64,000 nucleotides of DNA, taken from assembly GCA_947453445.1 (NCBI GenBank), contig CANGGP010000012.1, positions 1 to 64,000 of the forward strand. Direction: 5' to 3'. The DNA comes from Sphingobacteriaceae bacterium. Its GTDB lineage: Bacteria > Bacteroidota > Bacteroidia > B-17B0 > Aurantibacillaceae. Shown here piece after piece: positions 33,734 through 42,021 of the stretch. How positions within the stretch are numbered: position 1 is the stretch's first letter; each line of letters opens with the position of its first letter. Made by a program: the position numbers and the translations under genes. The notes under the pieces were generated by a model. That model searched no databases and had not been told where the DNA came from. It saw only the letters and a program-made list of their open reading frames with translations.

Positions 33734-35565
33734 GCTGCCAAAGCGCCACCTTTTTCAAAAAAGCGTTTTATGTTTTCTTCCGTGGTTTCTTTTACTTTTA
33801 ATTCCGGCGCATGATGTGGTTTTTTGCGCGCATCAATAATCATGGGTGCTTCACAAGCCCAGTGTTTATTCTCTGTACTTTCGTTCACACCGTATATATC
33901 ATGACTCGGATTACTGCGTGTATACGTCACCCACACATAATCATTTAATTTTTGTGCGCCATCGGCAAAAACAAAATCATCATACAGCACAATTTGTACC
34001 ACCCCTTCAAAATCACTCAAATTCTTTTTTATCCAAACAGCAAAATTGTGCACTTCTGTTTTGGCTTTTTCATACGTGCTAAAAGCTGCCATCTGCACTG
34101 CCATTACACCGGGCATAATGAGAACCGGATTGCTTACAAATTCACAAGTGGCCAATACCTCCGGTAAATTATTTTTTAACGTACGAATGGCTTCACCACA
34201 AGCAGCCACCACCAACTTACTGCCTTCATTAATGCGCTCACCGCTGTAATCAAGGGTATCCTGACTCGCCTTGGTGTAAAAATGCAAATCGCGTTTCAAA
34301 TCAATTCGCTCAAACACGTATTTAAAAAAGGCCGACACATCATGACAATTCAAATCATTGTTTTGATCAGCACCAATAAATAAATATTTCGCCAAACTCA
34401 ATTGGCCTGTACCCAAAATATGATTGGCTTGTGTGAGTAGTTCGGCAGGACGATCATTTTTTAAATAAGGCGTGTACCTTTCGGTGCCCACCGCCAATAA
34501 CAAAGGATGCACCCCGGCAGCATCTACCGCATGCACTTCTTTCACGCCGGGTATTTCATTCGGAATAGCCGAGCCACTGATCTCATGAATCAAAGCGCCA
34601 AAAGCCGTGTCCTCTTGTGGCGGTCGCCCTACCACCGTAAATGGCCAAATGGCATTTTCTTTGGCATAAACCTTATGTACACGCATCAATGGAAATTCAT
34701 GCTTCAAACTATAATAACCCAAATGGTCGCCAAATGGTCCTTCCGGCTTGTTCTCATTGGGATAAACTTCGCCCGTAATCACAAAATCAGCATCCAAGGC
34801 CACACAATAACCATCCTCATAAGCATACCGAAAGCGCCTTCCCGCCAGTGCTCCGGCAAAAGTTAATTCACTAATGCCTTCAGGCAATGGCATAACGGCC
34901 GCCAGTGTGTTGGCAGGCGGACCACCAACAAAAATGCTCACCTTTAAAGGAATATTTTTGGCATTCGTTTTTGATTGATGCACACCAATGCCACGGTGCA
35001 ACTGGTAATGCAAACCAATTTCTTGATTCAATACATAATCATTCCCCGTTAATTGAATGCGGTACATGCCCAAATTAGAAGCCATCACACCCGGCTTATC
35101 AATGTCTTCCGAATACACCTGCGGCAAGGTCACAAAAGCCCCGCCATCCATTGGCCAATGCTGAATCAAAGGCAAATCCGAAATTTGAATTTCTTTAAAT
35201 CCGGCGCTACTAAATGAAGCCTTTTTGGGCAAGGCACTCAAAGCGGCTACACCGGTACCAAGGTATTTAAATGGCTGCTTCAAGGCCGCCATGGGCGAAT
35301 TACGCAACTTCACCATCTCCTGCATCATGCCAAAACGGTCCCTAAAAATAAATTTCGAACGCGTTAAAGTGCCAAACAAATTACTCATGGCCCTGTACTT
35401 GCTGCCTTTTACTTTTTCGAATAACAAAGCCGGACCGCCCTTTTCAAACACCTTTAAATGAATGGCAGCCATTTCCAAATGCGGATCAACCTCCTCGTGA
35501 ATACGAATCAATTGCCCTTGTTTTTCTAAATCATCAATGCAATCCTCTAAACTTTTATATCCCAT
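33724..35565 (-). CDS. UbiD family prenylated-FMN decarboxylase
   Basis: This 613-residue protein starts at the ATG at 35565, giving GYKSLEDCIDDLEKQGQLIR, the usual UbiD beginning; an in-frame ATG 93 bases upstream would add a basic tail outside the family. The conserved core is clear: GPALLFEKVKGS, HRGIGVHQSK, EGPFGDHLGYYS with the catalytic acidic residues, and AAGVHPLLLAVGTERYTPY. UbiD enzymes use prenyl-FMN made by UbiX to decarboxylate aromatic or unsaturated acids. The longer C-terminal form here resembles proteins annotated as menaquinone-pathway decarboxylases. The substrate is not shown. Confidence 0.92.
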   Translation of the reverse strand: MGYKSLEDCIDDLEKQGQLIRIHEEVDPHLEMAAIHLKVFEKGGPALLFEKVKGSKYRAMSNLFGTLTRSKFIFRDRFGMMQEMVKLRNSPMAALKQPFKYLGTGVAALSALPKKASFSSAGFKEIQISDLPLIQHWPMDGGAFVTLPQVYSEDIDKPGVMASNLGMYRIQLTGNDYVLNQEIGLHYQLHRGIGVHQSKTNAKNIPLKVSIFVGGPPANTLAAVMPLPEGISELTFAGALAGRRFRYAYEDGYCVALDADFVITGEVYPNENKPEGPFGDHLGYYSLKHEFPLMRVHKVYAKENAIWPFTVVGRPPQEDTAFGALIHEISGSAIPNEIPGVKEVHAVDAAGVHPLLLAVGTERYTPYLKNDRPAELLTQANHILGTGQLSLAKYLFIGADQNNDLNCHDVSAFFKYVFERIDLKRDLHFYTKASQDTLDYSGERINEGSKLVVAACGEAIRTLKNNLPEVLATCEFVSNPVLIMPGVMAVQMAAFSTYEKAKTEVHNFAVWIKKNLSDFEGVVQIVLYDDFVFADGAQKLNDYVWVTYTRSNPSHDIYGVNESTENKHWACEAPMIIDARKKPHHAPELKVKETTEENIKRFFEKGGALAAWA

Positions 35566-35581
35566 ACATTTATTTTTTTTT

Positions 35582-35770
35582 GGGCGCCTGCTCTTTGCTA
35601 AAAACCTTTTATTTTTCACCGATGTTTTTAGCAAAAAGCACCGTGCTTTCCGCTGCAAGTCCTCGGCTTCGCAGCCTTTTTCGAAATGCCACGGTCGGGC
35701 TGCTCAGCCTCCGGGCTTTCCGCTTCTTCCGATAGCTATCGGAAACTGGCGCAAAATCCTCAATGCCTCA
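35582..35770. repeat. Hairpin element family 1, copy B (divergent)
   Basis: It lies in the 362-bp gap between the divergent ubiD and mscS starts. GGGCGCCTGC leads into a 17-bp stem (35589-35605 with 35624-35640, one mismatch). An ACCGTG/CACGGT pair encloses GC-rich hairpins, then GGTCGGGC, TTTCCGCTTC and the 18-bp palindrome TTCCGATAGCTATCGGAA, ending GCCTCACCC. It shares block order with copies A and C but is longer. The rest of the gap (35771-35880) is a C/T-rich stretch built from CTCA/CTTA-like words. Confidence 0.6.
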
Positions 35771-35897
35771 CCCGCATTCGTTCGCGCTCATTCTCATTCT
35801 CTCTCTTAGTCTCAGTCTAAACCTCATCCTTAGCCTCATCTCTTAACCTTAACCTCACGCTCCACAACAATTAGAGCGGTTAAAATATTAATTTTCT

Positions 35898-35905
35898 TAG
35901 CTTTG
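35898..35905 (+). promoter_or_regulatory. -7 promoter box of mscS
   Basis: TAGCTTTG matches TAnnTTTG exactly, 22 bp before the mscS ATG, in an AT-rich stretch. Confidence 0.6.
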
Positions 35906-35927
35906 TCAATGTATTAATTTTCAAAAG

Positions 35928-36824
35928 ATGTTACCTATTTTACAAAGCCAGGCCATTCAAAAAGTAATGCCGGCGGTTGAGAAAGTGAAGGAAAAAATTG
36001 TGAGCGACGAAATAAAATTCGATTCCTACCTCGACCGTTTAATGCGCTTGGTGGTGGATTACACGCCCAATGTGATTTCGGCACTTATTGTTTTGTTTGT
36101 TGGTTTGTGGCTGGTAAAACGCATTGCACGCTTGGCCGAAATTGCCATGACCAAAAGAGAATTAGACGTGAGTTTAAAATCTTTCTTAAAAAGTTTACTC
36201 AGCATTGGCTTAAAAATTATTTTAATTGTCACCGTGGCAGGCATGATTGGCATTGGCACCGCCAGCTTTGTCACCATTTTAGGTGCCGCCGGTTTGGCTG
36301 TTGGTTTGGCCTTGCAAGGCTCTCTTTCTAATTTTGCCGGTGGGGTGTTAATCCTCATTTTTAAACCTTTTAAAGTGGGCGATACCATTGAGGCAGGCGG
36401 ACAAGCAGGTGAAGTGCTCGAAATCCAAATCTTTAACACCATCTTATTAACGGCCGACCACAAAACAATCATTTTACCAAACGGCCCGCTTTCCAATGGC
36501 ACCATTGTGAATTATAGTCGTCACGGTAACTTGCGCATCGAATTACAATTATTGGTGAGCGCCGATTGTGACACCAAAGCCGTTAAAAAAATTATTGAAG
36601 ACACCCTCCATAAAAACGACTTGGTGATTAAAAACAACAAACCCACTATTTTTTTTGGTAAAATACTCGACGGCAGTTTGTCAATTGCCGTTAAACCATA
36701 CTGCCTGCCCGATGATACAGTGGCATTAAAAAGTGCCTTGTATCAAGAACTCAAAGAAAGCTTTGAAAAAAACAACATCAAACAACCCGTGCCGCAACGC
36801 ATGGTGCAAAATGTAAACGCATAA
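35928..36824 (+). CDS. mscS: Small-conductance mechanosensitive channel (MscS family)
   Basis: This 298-residue protein has three transmembrane segments, the third being the pore helix GAAGLAVGLALQGSLSNFAGGVL. The soluble beta-domain follows (FKVGDTIEAGGQAGEVLEIQ, ILPNGPLSNGTIVNYSR) and a C-terminal alpha/beta part. Length and glycine/alanine packing match MscS, which opens under membrane tension on osmotic downshock. An exact TAnnTTTG box lies just upstream. It is the only plus-strand gene of this block and is divergent from ubiD. Confidence 0.95.
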   Translation: MLPILQSQAIQKVMPAVEKVKEKIVSDEIKFDSYLDRLMRLVVDYTPNVISALIVLFVGLWLVKRIARLAEIAMTKRELDVSLKSFLKSLLSIGLKIILIVTVAGMIGIGTASFVTILGAAGLAVGLALQGSLSNFAGGVLILIFKPFKVGDTIEAGGQAGEVLEIQIFNTILLTADHKTIILPNGPLSNGTIVNYSRHGNLRIELQLLVSADCDTKAVKKIIEDTLHKNDLVIKNNKPTIFFGKILDGSLSIAVKPYCLPDDTVALKSALYQELKESFEKNNIKQPVPQRMVQNVNA

Positions 36825-37251
36825 TATTCAATGATGTTAGGGAAAACTTTAATTCATAAGTTACTAAAAAATTAGAAGTTATATTTCCACCTAAATTTTA
36901 ATCTCTTTGAAATAAAAAATCAAGGAAACAATTGAGTAAACAAAAACACAGGAATTTCCTGAAGTACCAATAGCTTGCAGAGAATTGGTGGTCAGAAGCA
37001 GCCATCGAGAAATTTCGTAATAAAACAAGGTACGGCAATTCCTCCCAACTTTATTGATTTAGAAAGGTATGCTAAACTTACACGGCCTCGATACACTGCG
37101 CCACGCACTGCACCTGCGCAGCAGCACTCGACCTGACACCCTATTTCGTACCGGAGAAATTCGAAACATTTTGTAGTTGAGAACTGTGTATGGCAAAAGC
37201 CTTAAAAATTAAAATATAAGATGATGCCAATTTTAAAGTTACGAGAAGTAC
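36825..37251. other. Intergenic stretch without recognisable gene
   Basis: Stops are frequent in all frames. Around 37080-37135 the text is GC-richer (CTCGATACACTGCGCC, GCACTCGACCTGACA) and resembles the small repeats near 8958 and 45241. No gene, tRNA or strong hairpin is seen. Confidence 0.5.
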
Positions 37252-37485
37252 GCGTGCGCTGGCTTTGGCAAGGCGGGGAGCGGCTCTGCGTGAATTGGAT
37301 TTTCGTTAGAAATTCAATGAAGGCGCCAAAGGCGGGCTGTGCGCAGGCGGCGTTTCATTTCTGTCCTTCCAGGTATTGCCCGGGGCAGAAATGTTTACTT
37401 CATTTGAATTTCTATGAAAATGCAAGAGCGGGGGGAAATCGCCTTGCCTTGATTTTTTGCTACTTTTTTATCAAGAAAAAAGTAG
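37252..37485. repeat. Structured element family 2, copy A
   Basis: GCGTGCG is followed by a long imperfect stem (37299-37322 with 37398-37421), an inner CATTTCTG/CAGAAATG hairpin (37356-37363 with 37386-37393), the conserved tail CAAGAGCGGGG..ATCGCC.TGCCTTGATTT, and a terminal hairpin CTACTTTTTT-ATCAAG-AAAAAAGTAG (37460-37485). The same blocks with different but paired stems recur at 47114-47361. It is non-coding. Confidence 0.75.
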
Positions 37486-37514
37486 ATAGATTTTATTGGA
37501 ACAACTTTATTTAT

Positions 37515-37535
37515 AATGTTCGTTGTCCGAACATT
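37515..37535. promoter_or_regulatory. Inverted repeat upstream of mazG, candidate operator
   Basis: AATGTTCG-TTGTC-CGAACATT is a perfect 8-bp inverted repeat with a 5-bp spacer, about 78 bp before the mazG promoter box. It has no T run, so it is not a terminator. The binding protein is unknown. Confidence 0.4.
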
Positions 37536-37612
37536 AAAACGAACCTTACCAGTTTGGTTGAAACGCTTATTTAGCAAAAGTAATTCCAGTTATGATGAAT
37601 TCTTATTTTGAG

Positions 37613-37620
37613 TATATTTG
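37613..37620 (+). promoter_or_regulatory. -7 promoter box of mazG
   Basis: TATATTTG is an exact TAnnTTTG match 22 bp before the ATG. Confidence 0.6.
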
Positions 37621-37642
37621 ATTTAAGAGTTAGAAAATTTTC

Positions 37643-37975
37643 ATGCGAATTAGCGAAGCACAAAAAAAAGTAGACACTTGGATAAAAAAATACGGCGTGC
37701 GTTATTTTAATGAACTCACCAACACCGCCATGCTCATGGAAGAAGTAGGCGAAGTAGCCCGCATCATGGCCCGCCGCTACGGCGAACAAAGCGAAAAAGA
37801 AAGTGATAAAAACAAAGACCTCGGCGACGAAATGGCCGATGTAATGTTTGTCCTCATTTGCCTCGCCAACCAAACAGGCATCGATTTAGAAAAAGCCCTC
37901 AAAGAAAATTTGAAGAAAAAAACAAAAAGAGATCACAAAAGACACAAAGAGAATAAGAAGTTACTAAAGAAATAG
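37643..37975 (+). CDS. MazG-like nucleotide pyrophosphohydrolase
   Basis: The protein has 110 residues. The all-alpha NTP pyrophosphatase motifs are present: LMEEVGEVARIMARRYG (ExxE) and DLGDEMADVMFVLICLANQTG (ExxD). These bind the metals that hydrolyse NTPs to NMP and pyrophosphate. It is the short single-domain form found in Bacteroidota, with a Lys-rich tail (LKKKTKRDHKRHKENKK). It has its own promoter and no operon partner. Confidence 0.92.
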   Translation: MRISEAQKKVDTWIKKYGVRYFNELTNTAMLMEEVGEVARIMARRYGEQSEKESDKNKDLGDEMADVMFVLICLANQTGIDLEKALKENLKKKTKRDHKRHKENKKLLKK

Positions 37976-38142
37976 ACATCTTTTTGTTGTCGGTTTTTTC
38001 TGAGCTTTTTAATAGGCTTGAAATAGTTTTTTAAATGATCATAAATTTTAATTGCTTTTAAGATCTTTCTTTTTTCAAAAAAAACCGCAAAATTATTACC
38101 TTTATTTAATCTAATTATCTATAATAATTTAATTACAAAAAA

Positions 38143-39504
38143 TTGAAAAAGGCATTCTTTTTTTCTTTGTTTGGTATCCTGGTTTTAACCAATTCGATTT
38201 TTAGTCAAATCCTTAATAATGATATTGAAGTAACTAAAATCAATTGCCTTGGCACCTGCTTGCTTCGCCATTCACAGAGCATAGAAGTAATCATAAAAAA
38301 CAATGGACTTGCAACGCAATCAAACATTGCTGTTAGTTTATCAGTGACAGGATCAAATTTATTTTCGAACACCCAAACAGTTGTTATTTTGCCATACAAT
38401 GCAACAACAGCAGTAGTTTTTAATTCATTTACACCTTTATCACTTGGCTCGAATAGTATTTATGCCTCCGTTCCTGCTGATCAGGATACCACAAACAATT
38501 ATTCAAAAACAAAACAGGATGTTGGCTGCTTTATTGTTAGCAAGACGACACAAATACAAGATACCTCTTTTAAAAGAAGTGCTTGCGGCAATTATTACTT
38601 TGCATTCAAATACACTGCACCAATTCAATCAACAAGTATTAGCGCTGTTGGTTGTGTAGTTCCTTCTATTTTAATTGCACACAACCTTGGCAAACAAATA
38701 TCCCCAATACTTTATAATGTAAATTCCCAACAATTTTTTATAGGTGATACAATCACCATTCAAAACAAACACTTAGATACACTCTCTTATTTTAATTTTA
38801 AACAACCAATTCAATTAATAAGCAACAACGATTATTTAATTGGGATTGCTCCACTCACGCAGAGTTTTTTTCCTGTAGGCCTTACAACCTCTCCTATTTA
38901 TACAAACATCACCAATTATTACTACAGTAGTTCCATTGGTTATCCGCTCGGGAGCCCATATACTTATTCAGTCAATGGCTATTTATCACTTAACGGTAAA
39001 TTTATAAATGCCAATAACTCATTAACCTTAACTTCACTTGGCTGGTATTGTCGAAGGTCAACAACACCAACATTAATTGTTGCCAATGGTTGCCAAACCT
39101 ATACTTGGAGCACGGGCTCAACCCACGACACTACTTATGTGGCTCCTTACAACACAAGCACATACTCAGTAGCAGGCACCACAAGTTTGGGCTGTATTGC
39201 AGAAAAAACCATTAGCATTAAAGTTTACATTGATTGTTTTCTAGATATTACTAAAAATTTAAATGAATCTCCAAATATTGAGATACACCCTAACCCATGC
39301 AAAGGATCAATTAATGTAATGAACCTTAATACACCAATGTGTAATTACTTCATTGAGGACATGAGCGGAAGAGTAATTAAAACAGGAATACTTCAGGTAA
39401 ATAATTCGATTGACGTTGGTGATTTAGATAAGTCGGTTTATCTAATTAAATTTTACAAAAATGAATTGTTCTTGGGTTCTTCGAAATTGATTAAAATTGA
39501 TTAA
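38143..39504 (+). CDS. T9SS-exported surface protein
   Basis: This 453-residue protein begins at TTG directly before a signal peptide (KKAFFFSLFGILVLTNSIFSQ). A CARDB-like Ig domain follows at about 25-110 (EVIIKNNGLATQSNIAVSLS) and later a TWSTGSTHDTTYVAPYNTST segment typical of Bacteroidota adhesins. It ends in a sorting domain (IHPNPCKGSINVMN, GSSKLIKID). There are many Asn/Ser/Thr residues. Function beyond surface exposure cannot be stated. Confidence 0.8.
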   Translation: MKKAFFFSLFGILVLTNSIFSQILNNDIEVTKINCLGTCLLRHSQSIEVIIKNNGLATQSNIAVSLSVTGSNLFSNTQTVVILPYNATTAVVFNSFTPLSLGSNSIYASVPADQDTTNNYSKTKQDVGCFIVSKTTQIQDTSFKRSACGNYYFAFKYTAPIQSTSISAVGCVVPSILIAHNLGKQISPILYNVNSQQFFIGDTITIQNKHLDTLSYFNFKQPIQLISNNDYLIGIAPLTQSFFPVGLTTSPIYTNITNYYYSSSIGYPLGSPYTYSVNGYLSLNGKFINANNSLTLTSLGWYCRRSTTPTLIVANGCQTYTWSTGSTHDTTYVAPYNTSTYSVAGTTSLGCIAEKTISIKVYIDCFLDITKNLNESPNIEIHPNPCKGSINVMNLNTPMCNYFIEDMSGRVIKTGILQVNNSIDVGDLDKSVYLIKFYKNELFLGSSKLIKID

Positions 39505-39548
39505 TCTTATTCAAAGCAAAAATAAATTGTTTAACTTAGGTTATCAAG

Positions 39549-41099
39549 ATGTTGAAGAAAAGCATTATCATATTCTTTTTGCTCTTAAGCAAATTAATTT
39601 CTGCTCAAGGCTTTAAAGTAAAGGAGTATATTTCCAATTCATTAAATAATACCTCTAAAACTATCTTTGAAATAGCCCCTCGCCAATATATTGGCGGGGG
39701 TTTTACAATTGACCCGTTACTTGGCACCAGACTATCGCTTACTGGAATTGATACTACTGGTCACATCAAATGGATTAAACATTATGGCGACACTTCTTTT
39801 CAGCATGTAGATAATTTTCTTATTACCCGTTATTTTATGAAACATGGTAATAACTTATATTATACAGGTGCATTGAGAGATAAAAACCCAAGAGCCTTTG
39901 GCATTTTAATGAAATTTAATTTTAACGGGGATACCCTTTGGCAAAAAATATTCCGATCAGCTGATACGCTAGAAGATTTAATTCCGCAGAGAGTTACGGC
40001 AAGCGTAGACGGAGGTTTTTTAATTACCGGATGGTTTCAATATTGGGGCAGCAACTCCTCACGAAAACTGCTTATTCTTAAAACCGACGCCAATGGCAAT
40101 GAATTATGGCGTAAACAAATTAATAAAGGTAATCCTAATGTTCAAGATGGAAAAGGTATTATTCAAGATAGTGCCACAAAAAAAATAGCCATTGTTGGTT
40201 ATCAGTATCTTGTTACCAACACAGGCTTTAACACCTATGATAATATAGTGATACTCGATAGTTTGGGAAATTACATTGCTTCAACCTCCCGAATATTTGG
40301 CTTAGGCGGCGCCTTGCTTGATTTAATTCAAACTAAGGATAAAAAACTAGTGGCCTGTGGTTATAAAATCGTTTCCACTGTTAATGGTGGATCTACTAAT
40401 TTGTATAAATCTTACGCCTTAAAATTCGATTTCAATAACCCATATTCACCTATTTGGACTATCGATGATTTTGATGTATTAAATCCCGGAAATGGCTTTT
40501 CCTCAGTTGATGAACTGCCCAATGGTGATTTGATTTTTGGTGGTGGCATTGATACAGGTGCTTATAGCATCAAAAACTCTTTTCAGCGTATTGCAAAATT
40601 TGATAAAGATGGAAGCTTGATTTACAAAAAATATTACAACTATAAAACGAATAGCAACACCATTGCTAATGCACAAGGAATGATGTCATTGCTTGCGTCC
40701 TCAGATGGCGGGATGCTCGCTGCCTTTCATCAAAGTAATTCAAATCCCAACCCCTTCTTTTTCGTAAAATATGATGCCAATGGCTGTGATACCACATTGG
40801 CTTACTGCAATACGTTATTGTTTGATAATGTTCTCCCAAAAGAAAATTCTCTGTTCACTGTTTTTCCTAATCCGGCCCATGATTTCATTTATTTACAATT
40901 TATTGGTCAACAAAGCAAACATCTATATAAAATTACAATAACCAATTGCATTGGCGAATTACAATTAAACCTGAATGTAAATCCCAGGTTGCAAAACAAT
41001 CAAATCGTCAATATTGGTCTTCTAAAAAGTGGTATCTATTTGCTACAACTTTGGGAAAATGACAAAATGATCTCAACCCAAAAATTGATTAAGAATTAA
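39549..41099 (+). CDS. T9SS-exported beta-propeller-like protein
   Basis: The product has 516 residues. After a signal peptide (IIFFLLLSKLISAQ) come repeated blades of the kind GGFLITGWFQYWG, LLILKTDANGNELWRKQI and LLASSDGGMLAAF, as in the SBBP/delta-60-like propellers of this phylum. The sorting domain is VFPNPAHDFIYLQF to STQKLIKN. It lies 44 bp after another cargo gene on the same strand, and may share its transcript. Confidence 0.82.
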   Translation: MLKKSIIIFFLLLSKLISAQGFKVKEYISNSLNNTSKTIFEIAPRQYIGGGFTIDPLLGTRLSLTGIDTTGHIKWIKHYGDTSFQHVDNFLITRYFMKHGNNLYYTGALRDKNPRAFGILMKFNFNGDTLWQKIFRSADTLEDLIPQRVTASVDGGFLITGWFQYWGSNSSRKLLILKTDANGNELWRKQINKGNPNVQDGKGIIQDSATKKIAIVGYQYLVTNTGFNTYDNIVILDSLGNYIASTSRIFGLGGALLDLIQTKDKKLVACGYKIVSTVNGGSTNLYKSYALKFDFNNPYSPIWTIDDFDVLNPGNGFSSVDELPNGDLIFGGGIDTGAYSIKNSFQRIAKFDKDGSLIYKKYYNYKTNSNTIANAQGMMSLLASSDGGMLAAFHQSNSNPNPFFFVKYDANGCDTTLAYCNTLLFDNVLPKENSLFTVFPNPAHDFIYLQFIGQQSKHLYKITITNCIGELQLNLNVNPRLQNNQIVNIGLLKSGIYLLQLWENDKMISTQKLIKN

Positions 41100-41105
41100 A
41101 TTGTC

Positions 41106-41957
41106 TTAAAAATTATACTGCATCCTCAATCCCGGATTAATCCAAACATTTTTTCCGTTTAATCCCTGCATATAACATTGGTAAGTATAATAATTGCGAG
41201 AAGGTCTATCTAAAGGTCCACAAAGACCCTTTGCAAAAAACACTTCCAAACATGGTCCCATTGACCAATTTTTGTTCAAATAAAAATTCGCCCCAACACT
41301 GCTGCTGTAATAGCCCATATACATGCCATGCCCGCGCATATAATGCGTGTTTCCCGAAAAAGTGTTTGTGTAATGATTGTTGCCGTCAACATGATTTTGT
41401 TTCATCCTGTATTGGTTATACAAACCAACATGATACAACAAGGACCCGTAAAATTGCACGGCTCTGTAATGGTAATTTAACGACAAGCCAAAACGCAAAT
41501 TGACCATATTGCTTTTTAAATCAAACGTGTTTTCGCTGCGGTAATTTTGTCCACCACCCTCATACCAATTGTACTTTGTATAACGGTCGGTTTCATTTAG
41601 CCATACCAATCCAAAAGGCAGCGTGATGTAAAAATTTCGTTTGGTATAAATACTTTTTTCGTAATTCAATTTAAGATAAAAGCCTGCCGTGTTATAAAAA
41701 CGGTAATCCTGCCCTGATTTTTGTACTTCATCACCCACCACTTCTTCCTTCTGATAATAAGGCATCACTGTATACATCACGCAACCACCTCCTGAATAAT
41801 CATAAACTCTGTTCTTTTGAATTTCTGCCACACTGGCCTTTTGACTCAGCATGGTATTAAAAACACCGCCGGCCTCAATCGATACCGAACGTTTGCTTTG
41901 CGAAAAAACAGTCCCGCTGATCACAACAAGAACCATAAAACTATTCAATGCTTTCAT
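41106..41957 (-). CDS. Outer-membrane beta-barrel protein
   Basis: The protein has 283 residues with a signal peptide (residues 1-19). It is rich in Tyr, Asn and Gly with alternating strands (GFYLKLNYEKSIYTKRNFYI, NLRFGLSLNYHYRAVQFYGS, GANFYLNKNWSMGP) and ends in Phe (WINPGLRMQYNF), the barrel terminus. No known family is recognised. It converges with the previous gene with a 6-bp gap. Confidence 0.75.
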   Translation of the reverse strand: MKALNSFMVLVVISGTVFSQSKRSVSIEAGGVFNTMLSQKASVAEIQKNRVYDYSGGGCVMYTVMPYYQKEEVVGDEVQKSGQDYRFYNTAGFYLKLNYEKSIYTKRNFYITLPFGLVWLNETDRYTKYNWYEGGGQNYRSENTFDLKSNMVNLRFGLSLNYHYRAVQFYGSLLYHVGLYNQYRMKQNHVDGNNHYTNTFSGNTHYMRGHGMYMGYYSSSVGANFYLNKNWSMGPCLEVFFAKGLCGPLDRPSRNYYTYQCYMQGLNGKNVWINPGLRMQYNF

Positions 41958-42021
41958 TTGATATCTATTTGCTTGTGAATAATAAAGATAATAAAATATT
42001 GGTTAATTTCCACACATATTC

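Noticed and set aside
36840-37200. Decayed transposase or nuclease gene
   Set aside because: Several short frames looked gene-like, but none gave a recognisable motif.
37221-37574. 117-codon open frame on the plus strand
   Set aside because: It lies across structured element family 2; the matching region at 47114 has no conserved frame.
37571-37873. 100-codon open frame opposite mazG
   Set aside because: It is antisense to the clear MazG motifs and has no recognisable domain.
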